From: Spirochaetales bacterium
Lineage (GTDB): Bacteria > Spirochaetota > Spirochaetia > JABMQR01
NCBI GenBank assembly: GCA_018399255.1
Contig: JAGYPA010000018.1
Location: 1 to 64,000 of the forward strand
Reading direction: 5' to 3'
DNA: 64,000 nucleotides
Position 1 is the stretch's first letter. Each line of letters starts with the position of its first letter. This document shows, in pieces, positions 1 through 8,661 of the stretch. The notes beneath the pieces were generated by a model. It made no database searches. It saw nothing but the letters and a program-made list of their open reading frames with translations, and had not been told where the DNA came from. The translations under genes were made by a program, and so were the position numbers.

Positions 1-543
1 AAAAAAACAATGCTCATAACGTTTGGAGGTTACGGTGCGGGAGATCTCTCAAGGTATATATCAGTACTGCGAACTGCTGAAGTTCCCCTCAACCTGATTA
101 TTGTCACTGGAAGAAATTCTGCTATGCTGAGAAAGCTTAAAGCAGAAGTTCCTCAGGGAGCTCATGGGTCACTTAACATCTTATCGTTGGGGTACGTGGA
201 TAATATGCATGAGCTTCTTGCTGTAAGTGATATCAGCTTTATTAAACCCGGTGCCTCTTCCACCTATGAAAGCCTGATCATGCGCAAGCCAATAATATTC
301 TATCAGCTGTTATCCCATATAGAAGCAGCCAATGTTACCTTCGCCCTAAAAAATAAGGTTGCCTTCTATGTCGGGAAGAATATCAATACTTTTCTCACTA
401 CGGTAAAAGAGTGCATCAAGGATCAGACACTGCAGGCTGTTCAGAAGAGCTATGATGCAATGCTTCTGGAAAATGGTACCGAGTCAATTGGTGAGTTGAT
501 TTATAATCTGAGTCGGCAAGAACAGAAATCTCCTCTTAAATAA
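1..543 (+). CDS. Glycosyltransferase, C-terminal part (MurG/MGDG synthase-like), cut by window start
   Basis: The frame is open to base 1 (codons K-K-T-M-L-I-T-F), so this is the C-terminal ~180 residues of a longer protein and the ATG at 10 is probably internal. The visible part looks like the nucleotide-sugar-binding half of a GT-B glycosyltransferase of the MurG / diacylglycerol glycosyltransferase group. It has a strand followed by a glycine-rich loop (TFGGYGAGD), then LGYVDNMHELLAVSD, and the donor-site segment KPGASSTYESLIMRKPII. Likely role: transfer of a sugar from a nucleotide donor to a lipid or wall precursor at the inner face of the membrane. It heads a plus-strand run with a transporter 17 bases downstream. 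Acceptor and donor cannot be told from this fragment. Confidence 0.7.
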   Translation, partial: KKTMLITFGGYGAGDLSRYISVLRTAEVPLNLIIVTGRNSAMLRKLKAEVPQGAHGSLNILSLGYVDNMHELLAVSDISFIKPGASSTYESLIMRKPIIFYQLLSHIEAANVTFALKNKVAFYVGKNINTFLTTVKECIKDQTLQAVQKSYDAMLLENGTESIGELIYNLSRQEQKSPLK

Positions 544-560
544 TAATAAAGGGATACGTT

Positions 561-1553
561 ATGAAATTTTTAGTGAAAAACTGGTTTCTCATCGGCCTCC
601 TGCTTCTGCTGACGGTCGGGTTTCTCGCACCAGATATCGGAATCGGCATCAGCGCGGGATCAGTGACGACAAATATACTCATTGTCCTCATTTTCCTTAT
701 TACCGGGTATACCCTGCCTTCGGAAGCTGTGAAAAACGGCTTGCGGGAAATCAAGCTTCATCTATTCCTGCAGATCTTTATTTTTGCCGTAGTACCGCTC
801 TACTTTTATCTTACTTTACTCCTTATCCCCTTCCAGTTTTCTGCGGAAACCCGGATAGGGATCTTTGCCCTCGCCGTTCTGCCCACTACCATTTTTTCCT
901 GCGTGCTGTTCACTCAGACCTCGGGAGGAAATACCGTGGGAGCCATGTTCAACGCGGCCCTGGCTAATCTTCTGGGAATATTCATATCCCCGTTCCTGCT
1001 CTCTCTGCTTATAAAAAGTTCCGGTGAACTGGATGCGTCTGAAGAAATCCTCTCCGTCGTAATCAGTATCGGACTTAAAATCCTGCTTCCGCTCACAGCA
1101 GGTCAAATACTGCACAAGAGCTGGAAATCAGGACTGAAGCATAAAAAGAAACTCTCCATACTCTCAAATATAGGTCTCCTGCTGATAGTTTTTATTAATT
1201 TTTCCAAATCAGCCGCCGACCCTGACTTCCGTTCCATGCTTCCCGCCATGGCTGCACCCTTTCTCTATCTTGCTGTCTCTTTTGTGCTGCTGCTCGGGCT
1301 CAGTTTTCTTTCAGCCTCAGCCTTCGGTTTCTCAAGAAGCAATATTATCACAATCCTTTTTACTGCCCCGCAGAAAACTCTCGCCATGGGGGTTCCGCTG
1401 CTCAGTACGTTTTTTGTCAATTCACCGGAACTGCTGGGAGCTGCCCTCCTACCGCTTCTTTTTTACCATCCCTGGCAGCTGTTCGTATCGGGGTTCCTCA
1501 AGAGCTTTCTTCGCAATCTCGATAGAAGCGCGGCGCAAAACCTCAGTAAATAA
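561..1553 (+). CDS. SBF/bile acid:Na+ symporter-like membrane protein (SLC10A7/YfeH type)
   Basis: The 330-residue protein is almost entirely hydrophobic, with about ten membrane segments. It resembles the SBF-like group of the bile acid:sodium symporter superfamily: an early GFLAPDIGIGI segment, a TTIFSCVLFTQTSGGNTVGA motif in the middle and TAPQKTLAMGVPLL near residue 275. SBF proteins use sodium to carry organic anions, but the substrate here is unknown. The start at 561 follows a purine-rich AAAGGGA about 10 bases upstream, and the gene begins 17 bases after the glycosyltransferase, so the two are probably co-transcribed. Confidence 0.72.
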   Translation: MKFLVKNWFLIGLLLLLTVGFLAPDIGIGISAGSVTTNILIVLIFLITGYTLPSEAVKNGLREIKLHLFLQIFIFAVVPLYFYLTLLLIPFQFSAETRIGIFALAVLPTTIFSCVLFTQTSGGNTVGAMFNAALANLLGIFISPFLLSLLIKSSGELDASEEILSVVISIGLKILLPLTAGQILHKSWKSGLKHKKKLSILSNIGLLLIVFINFSKSAADPDFRSMLPAMAAPFLYLAVSFVLLLGLSFLSASAFGFSRSNIITILFTAPQKTLAMGVPLLSTFFVNSPELLGAALLPLLFYHPWQLFVSGFLKSFLRNLDRSAAQNLSK

Positions 1554-1601
1554 TTACGCTTGCCAAGTCCTCAGAGACCCCCTATAATTCCTAAAGTCAA
1601 T

Positions 1602-1643
1602 GAACAAATTTCCGTAAATGCGGAGCATTCAGAAAATTGCTTC
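1602..1643. repeat. Imperfect inverted repeat, possible diverged copy of an intergenic repeat
   Basis: In the 144-base gap before the sugar symporter, GAACAAATTTCCGTAAATGC, a GGA loop and GCATTCAGAAAATTGCTTC form an imperfect ~19-bp hairpin. The layout (CAATTT...AATGC, 3-base loop, GCATT...AAATTG) matches the stronger inverted repeat at 13909-13948. I read it as a possible third, weaker member of the same family. It could also be an unrelated stem-loop. Confidence 0.4.
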
Positions 1644-1697
1644 CATATTTCAGGAAATTGCTTTACTAAGTCAAAATCATCGGGTCCAGGAGCAGCT

Positions 1698-3062
1698 ATG
1701 GAAAAGCTCAGCAAGCGTGTGCGATACGGTTTCGGGATTGGCGATCTCGGGGGGAATCTCTTTTTCACCATCATCGGTTTCTATCTTCTCTACTACCTTA
1801 CGGATGTTGTCCATCTCTCCGCAGCCCTGGCTGGAACAGTTCTGATGATCGGAAAGATCTGGGATGCTGTTACCGATCCCCTGACGGGCTACGCATCTGA
1901 CGGAACCCGATCCCGTTGGGGAAGACGAAGGCCCTACATGTTTATCGGGGCTGTCATATCTTTTGCTGCGATGATCCTGATGTTCACAAAACCCGGACTT
2001 ACCAGCCAGAGTTCCCTTTTTCTGCTTATGACCTTTTATTTTTGCCTTCTGAATACAGCATACACCCTGGTAAATATTCCTTATGCAGCTCTTCTGCCGG
2101 AACTGACAAAAGATTTTGATCAGCGGACCTTGCTGACCGGGTATAGGATGAGCTTTGCCGTAATCGGCACGTTTGTCGGGGCCGGTGCGGTAATGCCTAT
2201 TATCGGGCTCTTTGCATCGAGTGAAACCGGCTGGTCTGTGATGGGCGGCATAATGGGCGGGATTATGCTCGGCTCGGCGCTGATTACTATCTGGGCAATC
2301 CGTGAACCGGTGCATGCAGAGCGGGAGAAGGGTCCGGGGTTCCTGAAAACCTATATCGAGGTTCTCGGACTTTCTGTATTCCTGAAGGCGATGATCCCTT
2401 GGACTCTGTTCATTACCGGAACCACGATGGTTCAGGGAGCACTGGTTTACTATTTCAAATATATTTTTCTGGATGAGGGACTTTTTCAGATAGCTCTGCT
2501 TTTCCTGCTGACCTTCAGTCTGCTTTTTATACCAATCTGGGTTGCAGCATCACGAAAGTTCGGAAAAAAACAGAGCTACAATCTGGGTATGGGAATAATG
2601 GGCTTCTCGCTGCTTCTGTTCGCACTGCTTGGTGAACAGCTGGGCCCAGTGTTTGCGTTCTTTGTTATGGCCCTCGGGGGCATCGGTCTTTCGACGCACT
2701 ATGTTATGCCCCACTCCATCCTTCCTGATGTGGTTGAATATGATGCCGTTAATAATGGCGGATTACGCAGGGAGGGGGTTTTCAGCAGTTTGTGGACATT
2801 TTCGAGCAAGATTGGACAGGCGTTCGCCCTTGCGGTGAGCGGCTGGCTGCTGGCTTTTTTCAGGTACGACCCGGCGGTTATACCGGAGCGGTTCACCCTG
2901 ACCGGCATCAAGATCCTCTGCGGACCTCTGCCGGTTGTATTCTATGTGATAGGCATTATCATTCTCGCTTCTTACCCTATCAGCAGGGCTTACTATGATT
3001 CTATGATCTCAGCATCTGTTCCCGGAGGGCTGCAGGTTAAAGCAGCACCGGCTGCTGACTGA
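1698..3062 (+). CDS. GPH-family sugar:cation symporter (MFS, MelB-like)
   Basis: A 454-residue, twelve-segment transporter of the glycoside-pentoside-hexuronide family. The N-terminal YGFGIGDLGGNLFF and the loop DAVTDPLTGYASDGTRSRWG (about residues 57-76) are the family signature: the Asp pair lines the cation/sugar site and the RSRWGRRRP loop follows. HSILPDVVEYDAVNNGG (about 338-354) is the matching loop of the second half. It should import a glycoside or hexuronide with Na+ or H+. ATG 1698 is chosen because AGGAGCAGCT precedes it. The frame extends upstream to 1560, but that stretch is not protein-like and holds an inverted repeat. The substrate cannot be deduced. Confidence 0.85.
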   Translation: MEKLSKRVRYGFGIGDLGGNLFFTIIGFYLLYYLTDVVHLSAALAGTVLMIGKIWDAVTDPLTGYASDGTRSRWGRRRPYMFIGAVISFAAMILMFTKPGLTSQSSLFLLMTFYFCLLNTAYTLVNIPYAALLPELTKDFDQRTLLTGYRMSFAVIGTFVGAGAVMPIIGLFASSETGWSVMGGIMGGIMLGSALITIWAIREPVHAEREKGPGFLKTYIEVLGLSVFLKAMIPWTLFITGTTMVQGALVYYFKYIFLDEGLFQIALLFLLTFSLLFIPIWVAASRKFGKKQSYNLGMGIMGFSLLLFALLGEQLGPVFAFFVMALGGIGLSTHYVMPHSILPDVVEYDAVNNGGLRREGVFSSLWTFSSKIGQAFALAVSGWLLAFFRYDPAVIPERFTLTGIKILCGPLPVVFYVIGIIILASYPISRAYYDSMISASVPGGLQVKAAPAAD

Positions 3063-3088
3063 GCGGTTTGCTGGGGAGTATTTCGATT

Positions 3089-4510
3089 ATGGTAAAAGCT
3101 GGTGGAAAATATCTTCGCTACAGCCGTCCGGTTCGCGGCCGGGGTTTTGTTGCCCCGAATTTCTCTCGCGGGACATTCAGTTTCATGCGGGCAGCCGGGA
3201 AACTCTATCTGCGTCTGGGTGAAGGTGTTGCCTCAGTCAGGCTCGACAGACCGGAGCTGCTTGTTAACGCCTACAGACAGTTTCAAAAGAAGGAGAAACG
3301 GCTGGTCATTGCATTTCGCCACTCTTCACGGATGGATGCGCCAGTACTGCTCTATGTCATCAGCAGGATTCTGCATAAGCAGGCGAAACTGCTGGGAGAA
3401 CCTTTTCCTGAAATACCGCATGCCCGTTTTCTTTACGGCAAGGATGTTCTGAACTGGGCCGGCAAGGCGGCTGTCTGGCTTTTCCCCAGGATCGGCAATA
3501 TCCCTGTGGTAAATGGAGAACCGAACAAAGAGGGCTTGTCCCTGCTGCGGGAGGAACTTCATAACGGTAAATTCCCTATCGCCCTGGCCCCTGAAGGACA
3601 GGTTACGTATCATATGCATCAATGCTACCCGATCGCTTCCGGAACAGCATCCCTGGCAAGGTGGGGACTGGAAAGCGGAAAGGATGTTCTGGTGCTGCCG
3701 GTGGCTATCGGCTATAAATATTCTGAAAAGCCTTTAGATTTCACTCGGAAAGTGCTTCGCCGCTGGGAGAAACAAACGGGCTTCAGGCTGGAGCGCACAT
3801 CTCTGGAGGGTTCAGCTGGAGTTGAACAGGATCTCCGTCGGCAGCTCATCGAGTCCACCCACCTGACCTTGAGTATTTTGGAGACGCAGTATCGAATTCC
3901 GTTCTCAGAGGTCCCCGACAAACCTCATTCGGAAGAAAGCGGCGGAAACGAAGGTCTTACCGACTTACAGCAGCTGGATATTCTCCAGAAACGCATTATG
4001 CAGGTTTGTGAGGCTGTGCTGACGGCAGCCGAAGAACTGGCCGGGCTCAAAGCCCAGGGCACCTGGCTGGATCGTGTTTTCCGTATCAGATATGCCGGGG
4101 TCCGGCGTCTTTATCCTGAACACTTTGATCCATCCGGAATGCCGCTGCTTCAGCGCAAGCTTGCCGACTACCATTCCATGGAAGCAAGAATTTACCTGCG
4201 TCACTCACAGATTGTGGACGTGCTCGAATATCTTGATCCCGGGTATATCAATCTGCCCTGTCAGCCTCAGAGATTCTGTGAGTATGCCCTTAACCTGCTG
4301 GATATTGTGAATCGCATGGAAGGAGGAGATATCAGCACCCGGTATTCTCCCAAAGGAGTGCAGGCATTTGCCCTGCCGGGTCATCCGATTTCAGCAGCCG
4401 ACCATTTTTCCGGCACGGCAGCTAACGGAGGCAGAACCGCTCAGAAGCAGCTTACCGGAGAGATTTTCAGGCAGCTGCAGAAGCTGTCAGAAAAGTTGAT
4501 TATTCCTTAA
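3089..4510 (+). CDS. PlsC-like acyltransferase with long C-terminal extension
   Basis: The 473-residue protein carries the glycerolipid acyltransferase HX4D motif as FRHSSRMDAP (near residue 78) and the later substrate motif as LAPEGQVTYH (about 170). This matches the 1-acyl-glycerol-3-phosphate acyltransferase superfamily, which acylates lipid precursors at the inner membrane. Beyond about residue 230 there is a further ~240 residues not typical of PlsC. They are helical and charged (QQLDILQKRIMQVCEAVLTA) with no domain I recognise. ATG 3089 follows GGGGAG at good spacing; an in-frame TTG at 3068 is a less likely start. It is the last gene of the plus-strand run, converging on the C39-like gene. 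Acceptor unknown. Confidence 0.7.
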   Translation: MVKAGGKYLRYSRPVRGRGFVAPNFSRGTFSFMRAAGKLYLRLGEGVASVRLDRPELLVNAYRQFQKKEKRLVIAFRHSSRMDAPVLLYVISRILHKQAKLLGEPFPEIPHARFLYGKDVLNWAGKAAVWLFPRIGNIPVVNGEPNKEGLSLLREELHNGKFPIALAPEGQVTYHMHQCYPIASGTASLARWGLESGKDVLVLPVAIGYKYSEKPLDFTRKVLRRWEKQTGFRLERTSLEGSAGVEQDLRRQLIESTHLTLSILETQYRIPFSEVPDKPHSEESGGNEGLTDLQQLDILQKRIMQVCEAVLTAAEELAGLKAQGTWLDRVFRIRYAGVRRLYPEHFDPSGMPLLQRKLADYHSMEARIYLRHSQIVDVLEYLDPGYINLPCQPQRFCEYALNLLDIVNRMEGGDISTRYSPKGVQAFALPGHPISAADHFSGTAANGGRTAQKQLTGEIFRQLQKLSEKLIIP

Positions 4511-4544
4511 CCCCGCACCGGTTCACCAGGCCTCAGTCTCAGGA

Positions 4545-5309
4545 TCAGGAAAGTTCGGGTTCCAGCAGCGGTACTTCAATGGTAATATAGGTGTTTCCCA
4601 GAAACGGCGATAGATAGAACGGGTTAGCCCAGTCGCGCAGGAGCTGTTCATTACTTCTTTCAATATTGCCAATGGGCAGCGGCTGATACTGATAGGGATG
4701 CACAACAGAATCGTAGATAAAAAAGCCCCCGCCATGGTAGCCCCATATGGTTATCCAGTGTAAATAACCGGCATTCTGGCTTTTCAGCTGAGAGAAAGTT
4801 CCATCTTTACGGTAGCCGTTCGAGACCAGCAGCATTACCGGTCTGCCTTCATCAATTTCATCTTTGAGAATCTGTATCTTCGCGTCATTGGAAAGCTTGT
4901 TGGCTCTTCGCAGCTCGGCCTGAACATTATACCGTGCAAGGGAAACTACGGCATTGGAGGGGGTCATTCCGCCAAATATCTGCCCCCACTGTGACATGTA
5001 GTTGGCAACGGGTACATCTTCATGCATATCAAAAGCGCTGAGGATGCCGGCAATGGAAAAGCCGCCGCAATAGGGTACATTCTGCTCAAAATAATAGGCA
5101 GGCCGGTTAGTAAGGGCAATGATGTTTTCGTATCCTTTGTACTCTCCCCTGATACTGCCGCTTTCAAAAAAATCAACCAGACTGATATAATCTGCAGAAC
5201 GGATCTTGCTTACATACTCCGGAGTATTGCCTATTCTTCCTATCAGCAGATACACAGCAGCTGTCAGAAGCAGAATTCCAATCCCTATCTTCAAGCCTTT
5301 CCTTCGCAT
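4545..5309 (-). CDS. Secreted/membrane-anchored C39-like cysteine peptidase family protein
   Basis: The 254-residue protein has an N-terminal basic patch and one membrane segment (IGIGILLLTAAVYLLIG), then an exported domain. The segment QNVPYCGGFSIAGILSAF fits the catalytic Gln...Cys helix of papain-like C39 proteins. HWITIWGYHGGGFFIYDSV supplies the His and Asp that complete the site. Families of this kind cleave Gly-Gly-type leaders or act as uncharacterised envelope peptidases. The usual CGPAS context is changed to CGGFS, so activity is not certain. ATG 5309 has GGAGGAAGG six bases upstream; the frame runs further but would overlap the preceding gene. It lies 19 bases after the thioredoxin-fold gene. 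Confidence 0.6.
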   Translation of the reverse strand: MRRKGLKIGIGILLLTAAVYLLIGRIGNTPEYVSKIRSADYISLVDFFESGSIRGEYKGYENIIALTNRPAYYFEQNVPYCGGFSIAGILSAFDMHEDVPVANYMSQWGQIFGGMTPSNAVVSLARYNVQAELRRANKLSNDAKIQILKDEIDEGRPVMLLVSNGYRKDGTFSQLKSQNAGYLHWITIWGYHGGGFFIYDSVVHPYQYQPLPIGNIERSNEQLLRDWANPFYLSPFLGNTYITIEVPLLEPELS

Positions 5310-5328
5310 TCCATCCTTCCTCCGGATT

Positions 5329-5910
5329 CTACACCAGATCACACGCCTCCGCCGGCATCCAGTGGGCATCCTCTCCATCCCACTTTACATTGCAGCCGAC
5401 AGGATTTGTTACCGGAACGGCAATTTTACGCCCTGTAGTGAGAGCTATCAGGGCATCCCTGAGCTCACTGGCTGAGGCTTTCTCTATATTTCTGGGATTG
5501 TCTACGGCACGTCCCGTGTAAACCAGCTCGCGTTCTGCATTGAAGACGAAAAAATGGGGGGTTCTTAGTGCCCCGTAATCCCTTGCCGTATTCTGGGTTT
5601 CGTCATGCAGGTAGACCCACGGGAATCGATGCAGCGCCATTCTTCTCACCATGTGCTGGTAATCATCATCTTCATAGGTGTTCGGGCTGTTGGAATTGAT
5701 TCCGAGGAAGGCGGTTCCTTTTGGGGAAAACTCGTTTGCTATTGCCCGGGTATCCTCATCAGAACCCAGGACATAGGGGCAATGATTGCAGGTAAAAAAC
5801 ACCACCAGGCAGGGAAATTTATCAAAATCAGCAAGGGTATAGATTTTCCCGTCAGTTGCTTTAAGGGTAAAATCAGGAGCCTTTGCTCCAATCGGTATGG
5901 TAAAAGCCAT
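5329..5910 (-). CDS. Thioredoxin-fold redoxin (AhpC/TSA type) with CNHCPY site
   Basis: A 193-residue redoxin-domain protein. [19 protein letters not shown] is the classic N-terminal strand pattern of AhpC/TSA/TlpA proteins, and [18 protein letters not shown] holds a CxxC pair (about residues 42-45). [20 protein letters not shown] is the cis-proline strand. This CNHCPY group is widespread and of poorly known role, probably thiol redox or peroxide handling. No signal peptide is seen, so a cytoplasmic location is likely. ATG 5910 is preferred over an in-frame TTG at 5934 because AAGGAG lies 9 bases before it. Confidence 0.82.
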   Translation of the reverse strand: MAFTIPIGAKAPDFTLKATDGKIYTLADFDKFPCLVVFFTCNHCPYVLGSDEDTRAIANEFSPKGTAFLGINSNSPNTYEDDDYQHMVRRMALHRFPWVYLHDETQNTARDYGALRTPHFFVFNAERELVYTGRAVDNPRNIEKASASELRDALIALTTGRKIAVPVTNPVGCNVKWDGEDAHWMPAEACDLV

Positions 5911-5985
5911 ATGCAGAAACTCCTTAAAAAACAATTAAATTTTGTGCATTAAGTAATTAGAAGCTACTGCCATTTTTTACGGATG

Positions 5986-7770
5986 TCAATAAGAATAGAC
6001 CATTCCCCACCGCAGCAAATCGTCCATCTGGAGTTCAAGGGAAGGCCCCCTGATCCCCGTCACTTCCCTGCAGGGCACCTTCCGCATAGTCCCGGCAAGG
6101 GCATCCGGTGAGCAGTAATACACTGTTTGCCCGAGTCTGTACTGAGGAATCTGGATAGTCAGGGAAGCGGGCGCTGCCGGACCATTTTTGGGCTGATTCC
6201 AGTAAGTGTTATCCTCTCCGGTAAGATTGATCAGATATATGCAGGTGGTATGATGGTACTGGCGGATACGCACCAGGATCGTTCCGGGCTTTCCGTCATG
6301 GGTAACTGCTGCACCCGTAAATAAGAACTCGCGATTTTCCCCGAATCCATGGGTCAGGGTGATATCCCGAAAACGAGGGTCGGTGAGCAGCTCACGGTAG
6401 CGGACAGAAAAATCCTGATAAGCAGCAAGAATATCTTCTTCGGAGGATTGCAAGCTGATGCAGTCATTATAGTATGCCTGTGTGAGGAGTGCCGCCTGTT
6501 CTCCGAAAAGGAGCGGAACTGCACCGGCACTGCATACGGCGGCAATCAGATAGCAGGCACTGTCGGTCAGGCAGGAGTCTTCGCTTTTATCGGTATCAGT
6601 GTCACTATCAGTGTCACTGTCGGTATTCCGACCCCGGTTTTTAAAGGCTGCAAGGTATGCGGCGATTATCACCGGTTTTCCATAGGGCAATGCCTCCCCG
6701 ACGATGCCCAAAAGGTCGTTATAGGAAGAATAGGGTTCCCAGACCTCTATGTATACGGCATCCTGATCTGTTTTTGCGGTCGTATGAACCGGCCAATTGC
6801 CGACATTGTTGAAAATAAGGGAGGAATCAGGAAGTTTTTTTCTCACTCTGTCAATAAATGCGGGAAATTCATCTTCCAGAAAAACCGGCCTGCCTGACTC
6901 GGTTTCTTTATCGGTTTCTTTATAGGACCAGCCCTGTTTGGGATAACCGTAGGTATCGAGATGGATTCCGTCAAATCCTGTTTGCCTGAGGGCGATGCGA
7001 TACTGCTCGATAATATGATCAGACCAGGGGGAGTTTTCTGACAGGTTCATGATATAGAAGGTGTCTATCAGGCTGAAGGGACTTCCGTCAGCAGCGTAGA
7101 GGCCCTGCTCAGGGTGCTCTTCAAGATACTCCCTGGATGCAGCGTATACGGCTCCGTAGGCCATGGAAATAATGCCGGCTGCTTTGCAGGCTTGAATATA
7201 GTGTTCCACCGTTGATAGATCGATGGGCTTCCCCATCATATCCCGGTAGAGCCCTGCCGGCGGCTGGTAGTCATGATGTCGATATACCCAATCATAGTAT
7301 TGAATATGAGTAAGATGAAAGCGTCTGAAGAATCGCAGAGTTTCGGCTGCATGCTGCTTGTCAGAGGTCTTGAAATCGCAGAGAAAACCGTAGCGAACTG
7401 TCGGCCGATCGGGATTGATGAAATCAAATGCGGAGGAAACCGGGACTTCTGCCTGTTTTTCCGTGCTGTTTCCCGCACTGAAATCCAGATAGGACACGCT
7501 GCAGGTGCCGGTTACGCCGAATGCATATCCCGGTCTGCGCCAGAGTTCCGGGACAGGGATAACTATTGGAATTACTCTGGGTATTGCTGTTTCTTCCAAC
7601 TCGACTGCCTCGAAGCTTTCCTGTAAATGATACAGCGTAAGCCGGCAGCTAAGGTTTCTCAGTTTAACCATCGCGGCAATTTCAAGATTGTCAAATTGCA
7701 GGATCAGTTCGGCTGCTATCGTATCGCCTGTACTATATCGGGTTTTCTCAGGTATCAAATGAATTCTCAT
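5986..7770 (-). CDS. Glycoside hydrolase family 66 (dextranase / cycloisomaltooligosaccharide enzyme type), intracellular
   Basis: The 594-residue protein matches GH66, which hydrolyses or transglycosylates alpha-1,6-glucan. GFDGIHLDTYG carries the nucleophile Asp (about D272), FNNVGNWP is the conserved Asn segment, and VYIEVWEPY holds the acid/base Glu (about E342). A beta-sandwich domain precedes the barrel and another follows it. No signal peptide is visible, so it probably acts on imported oligosaccharides. ATG 7770 has GAGGAG just upstream. An acidic insert NTDSDTDSDTDTDKSEDS (DNA near 6590-6630) is a short tandem repeat in a surface loop. It is the last gene of the operon GH15 - binding protein - permeases - GH66. 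The exact linkage acted on is inferred from the family. Confidence 0.85.
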   Translation of the reverse strand: MRIHLIPEKTRYSTGDTIAAELILQFDNLEIAAMVKLRNLSCRLTLYHLQESFEAVELEETAIPRVIPIVIPVPELWRRPGYAFGVTGTCSVSYLDFSAGNSTEKQAEVPVSSAFDFINPDRPTVRYGFLCDFKTSDKQHAAETLRFFRRFHLTHIQYYDWVYRHHDYQPPAGLYRDMMGKPIDLSTVEHYIQACKAAGIISMAYGAVYAASREYLEEHPEQGLYAADGSPFSLIDTFYIMNLSENSPWSDHIIEQYRIALRQTGFDGIHLDTYGYPKQGWSYKETDKETESGRPVFLEDEFPAFIDRVRKKLPDSSLIFNNVGNWPVHTTAKTDQDAVYIEVWEPYSSYNDLLGIVGEALPYGKPVIIAAYLAAFKNRGRNTDSDTDSDTDTDKSEDSCLTDSACYLIAAVCSAGAVPLLFGEQAALLTQAYYNDCISLQSSEEDILAAYQDFSVRYRELLTDPRFRDITLTHGFGENREFLFTGAAVTHDGKPGTILVRIRQYHHTTCIYLINLTGEDNTYWNQPKNGPAAPASLTIQIPQYRLGQTVYYCSPDALAGTMRKVPCREVTGIRGPSLELQMDDLLRWGMVYSY

Positions 7771-7818
7771 GGAGCTCCTCTTCCTCAAGCCTCTTTCGGC
7801 AAAGAATTTTCTGCAATC

Positions 7819-8661
7819 TCAGCCTTTCATCGCCCCGGCGGTTATGCCGTGAATAAAATATTTTTGAAATGCAATAAAAGCCAGTACAGCCGGCGTTAGG
7901 CCAATGAAAGCCGCGGCAGCCATTTCAGGCCAGTTTGCCCCATACTGCTGAAAAAAGAGTGAAATAGCCAGGGGGATGGTTCGATGAGCTTTGTCCTGCA
8001 GGAAGAAAACTGCCTGGGCATAGTTATTCCACATGCCGAGTCCCTGCAGGATGACGACCGAAGCGGTAACAGGTTTTATGAGCGGCATGACAATAAGCCA
8101 GTAGGATTTAAACCGTGAGCATCCGTCCATAAGCGCCGATTCTTCCATATCCTCCGGCATGGCCCTGATAAATCCGGTATAGAGAAAGACAGAAAATGGT
8201 AACGCATTAGCCGCTAATACACAGATCATGGACCAATAGCGATTGATTCCATGGATCCTGATCATGAGGGTATACAACGGAACGGTATTTATAATCCCGG
8301 GAACCATCATACAAACGAGAAAGAGATAGAATATCGTTTTATTGAGCAGTGTCCTGAACCGGGCAACGGCAAAACCAGCCATGGATGCCAGAAATATCAA
8401 GCCGGCTGCTGCCCCGAAAGTAATTACCGCACTGTTGAAAATTGAACGTCCCAGATCCGAACGGCGCCATGCCGATGTGAAATTCTGAAAGAAGAAATCA
8501 GGAACCAGCCTTACAGCGCCAAGTCCGCCTTCCGGTGATTTGAGTGCTATCAGAATAAGCAGGTAAAAGGGGATGACTGCGGCTATGGCAGCTGCTGTTG
8601 TGAGGAGCACATTCAGGTTCCTCTGAAAGTTTTTTCCGATCTGATACCTGAGAATGGTCAT
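7819..8661 (-). CDS. Carbohydrate ABC transporter permease, MalG type
   Basis: The 280-residue inner-membrane protein has six predicted segments. The EAA loop EESALMDGCSRFKSYWLIV (about residues 175-193) contacts the shared ATPase. The N-terminal pattern and the C-terminal KYFIHGITAGAMKG are typical of the CUT1 family, which imports oligosaccharides. It overlaps the upstream MalF-type gene by 4 bases (ATGA) and precedes GH66 by 48 bases. No ATP-binding gene lies in the locus, so a shared MsiK/UgpC-type ATPase elsewhere is likely. It is intact, unlike its two upstream partners. Confidence 0.9.
   Translation of the reverse strand: MTILRYQIGKNFQRNLNVLLTTAAAIAAVIPFYLLILIALKSPEGGLGAVRLVPDFFFQNFTSAWRRSDLGRSIFNSAVITFGAAAGLIFLASMAGFAVARFRTLLNKTIFYLFLVCMMVPGIINTVPLYTLMIRIHGINRYWSMICVLAANALPFSVFLYTGFIRAMPEDMEESALMDGCSRFKSYWLIVMPLIKPVTASVVILQGLGMWNNYAQAVFFLQDKAHRTIPLAISLFFQQYGANWPEMAAAAFIGLTPAVLAFIAFQKYFIHGITAGAMKG

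Noticed and set aside
1560..1697. N-terminal extension of the sugar symporter
   Set aside because: The added residues are not membrane-protein-like, the stretch has an inverted repeat, and ATG 1698 has a good ribosome site.
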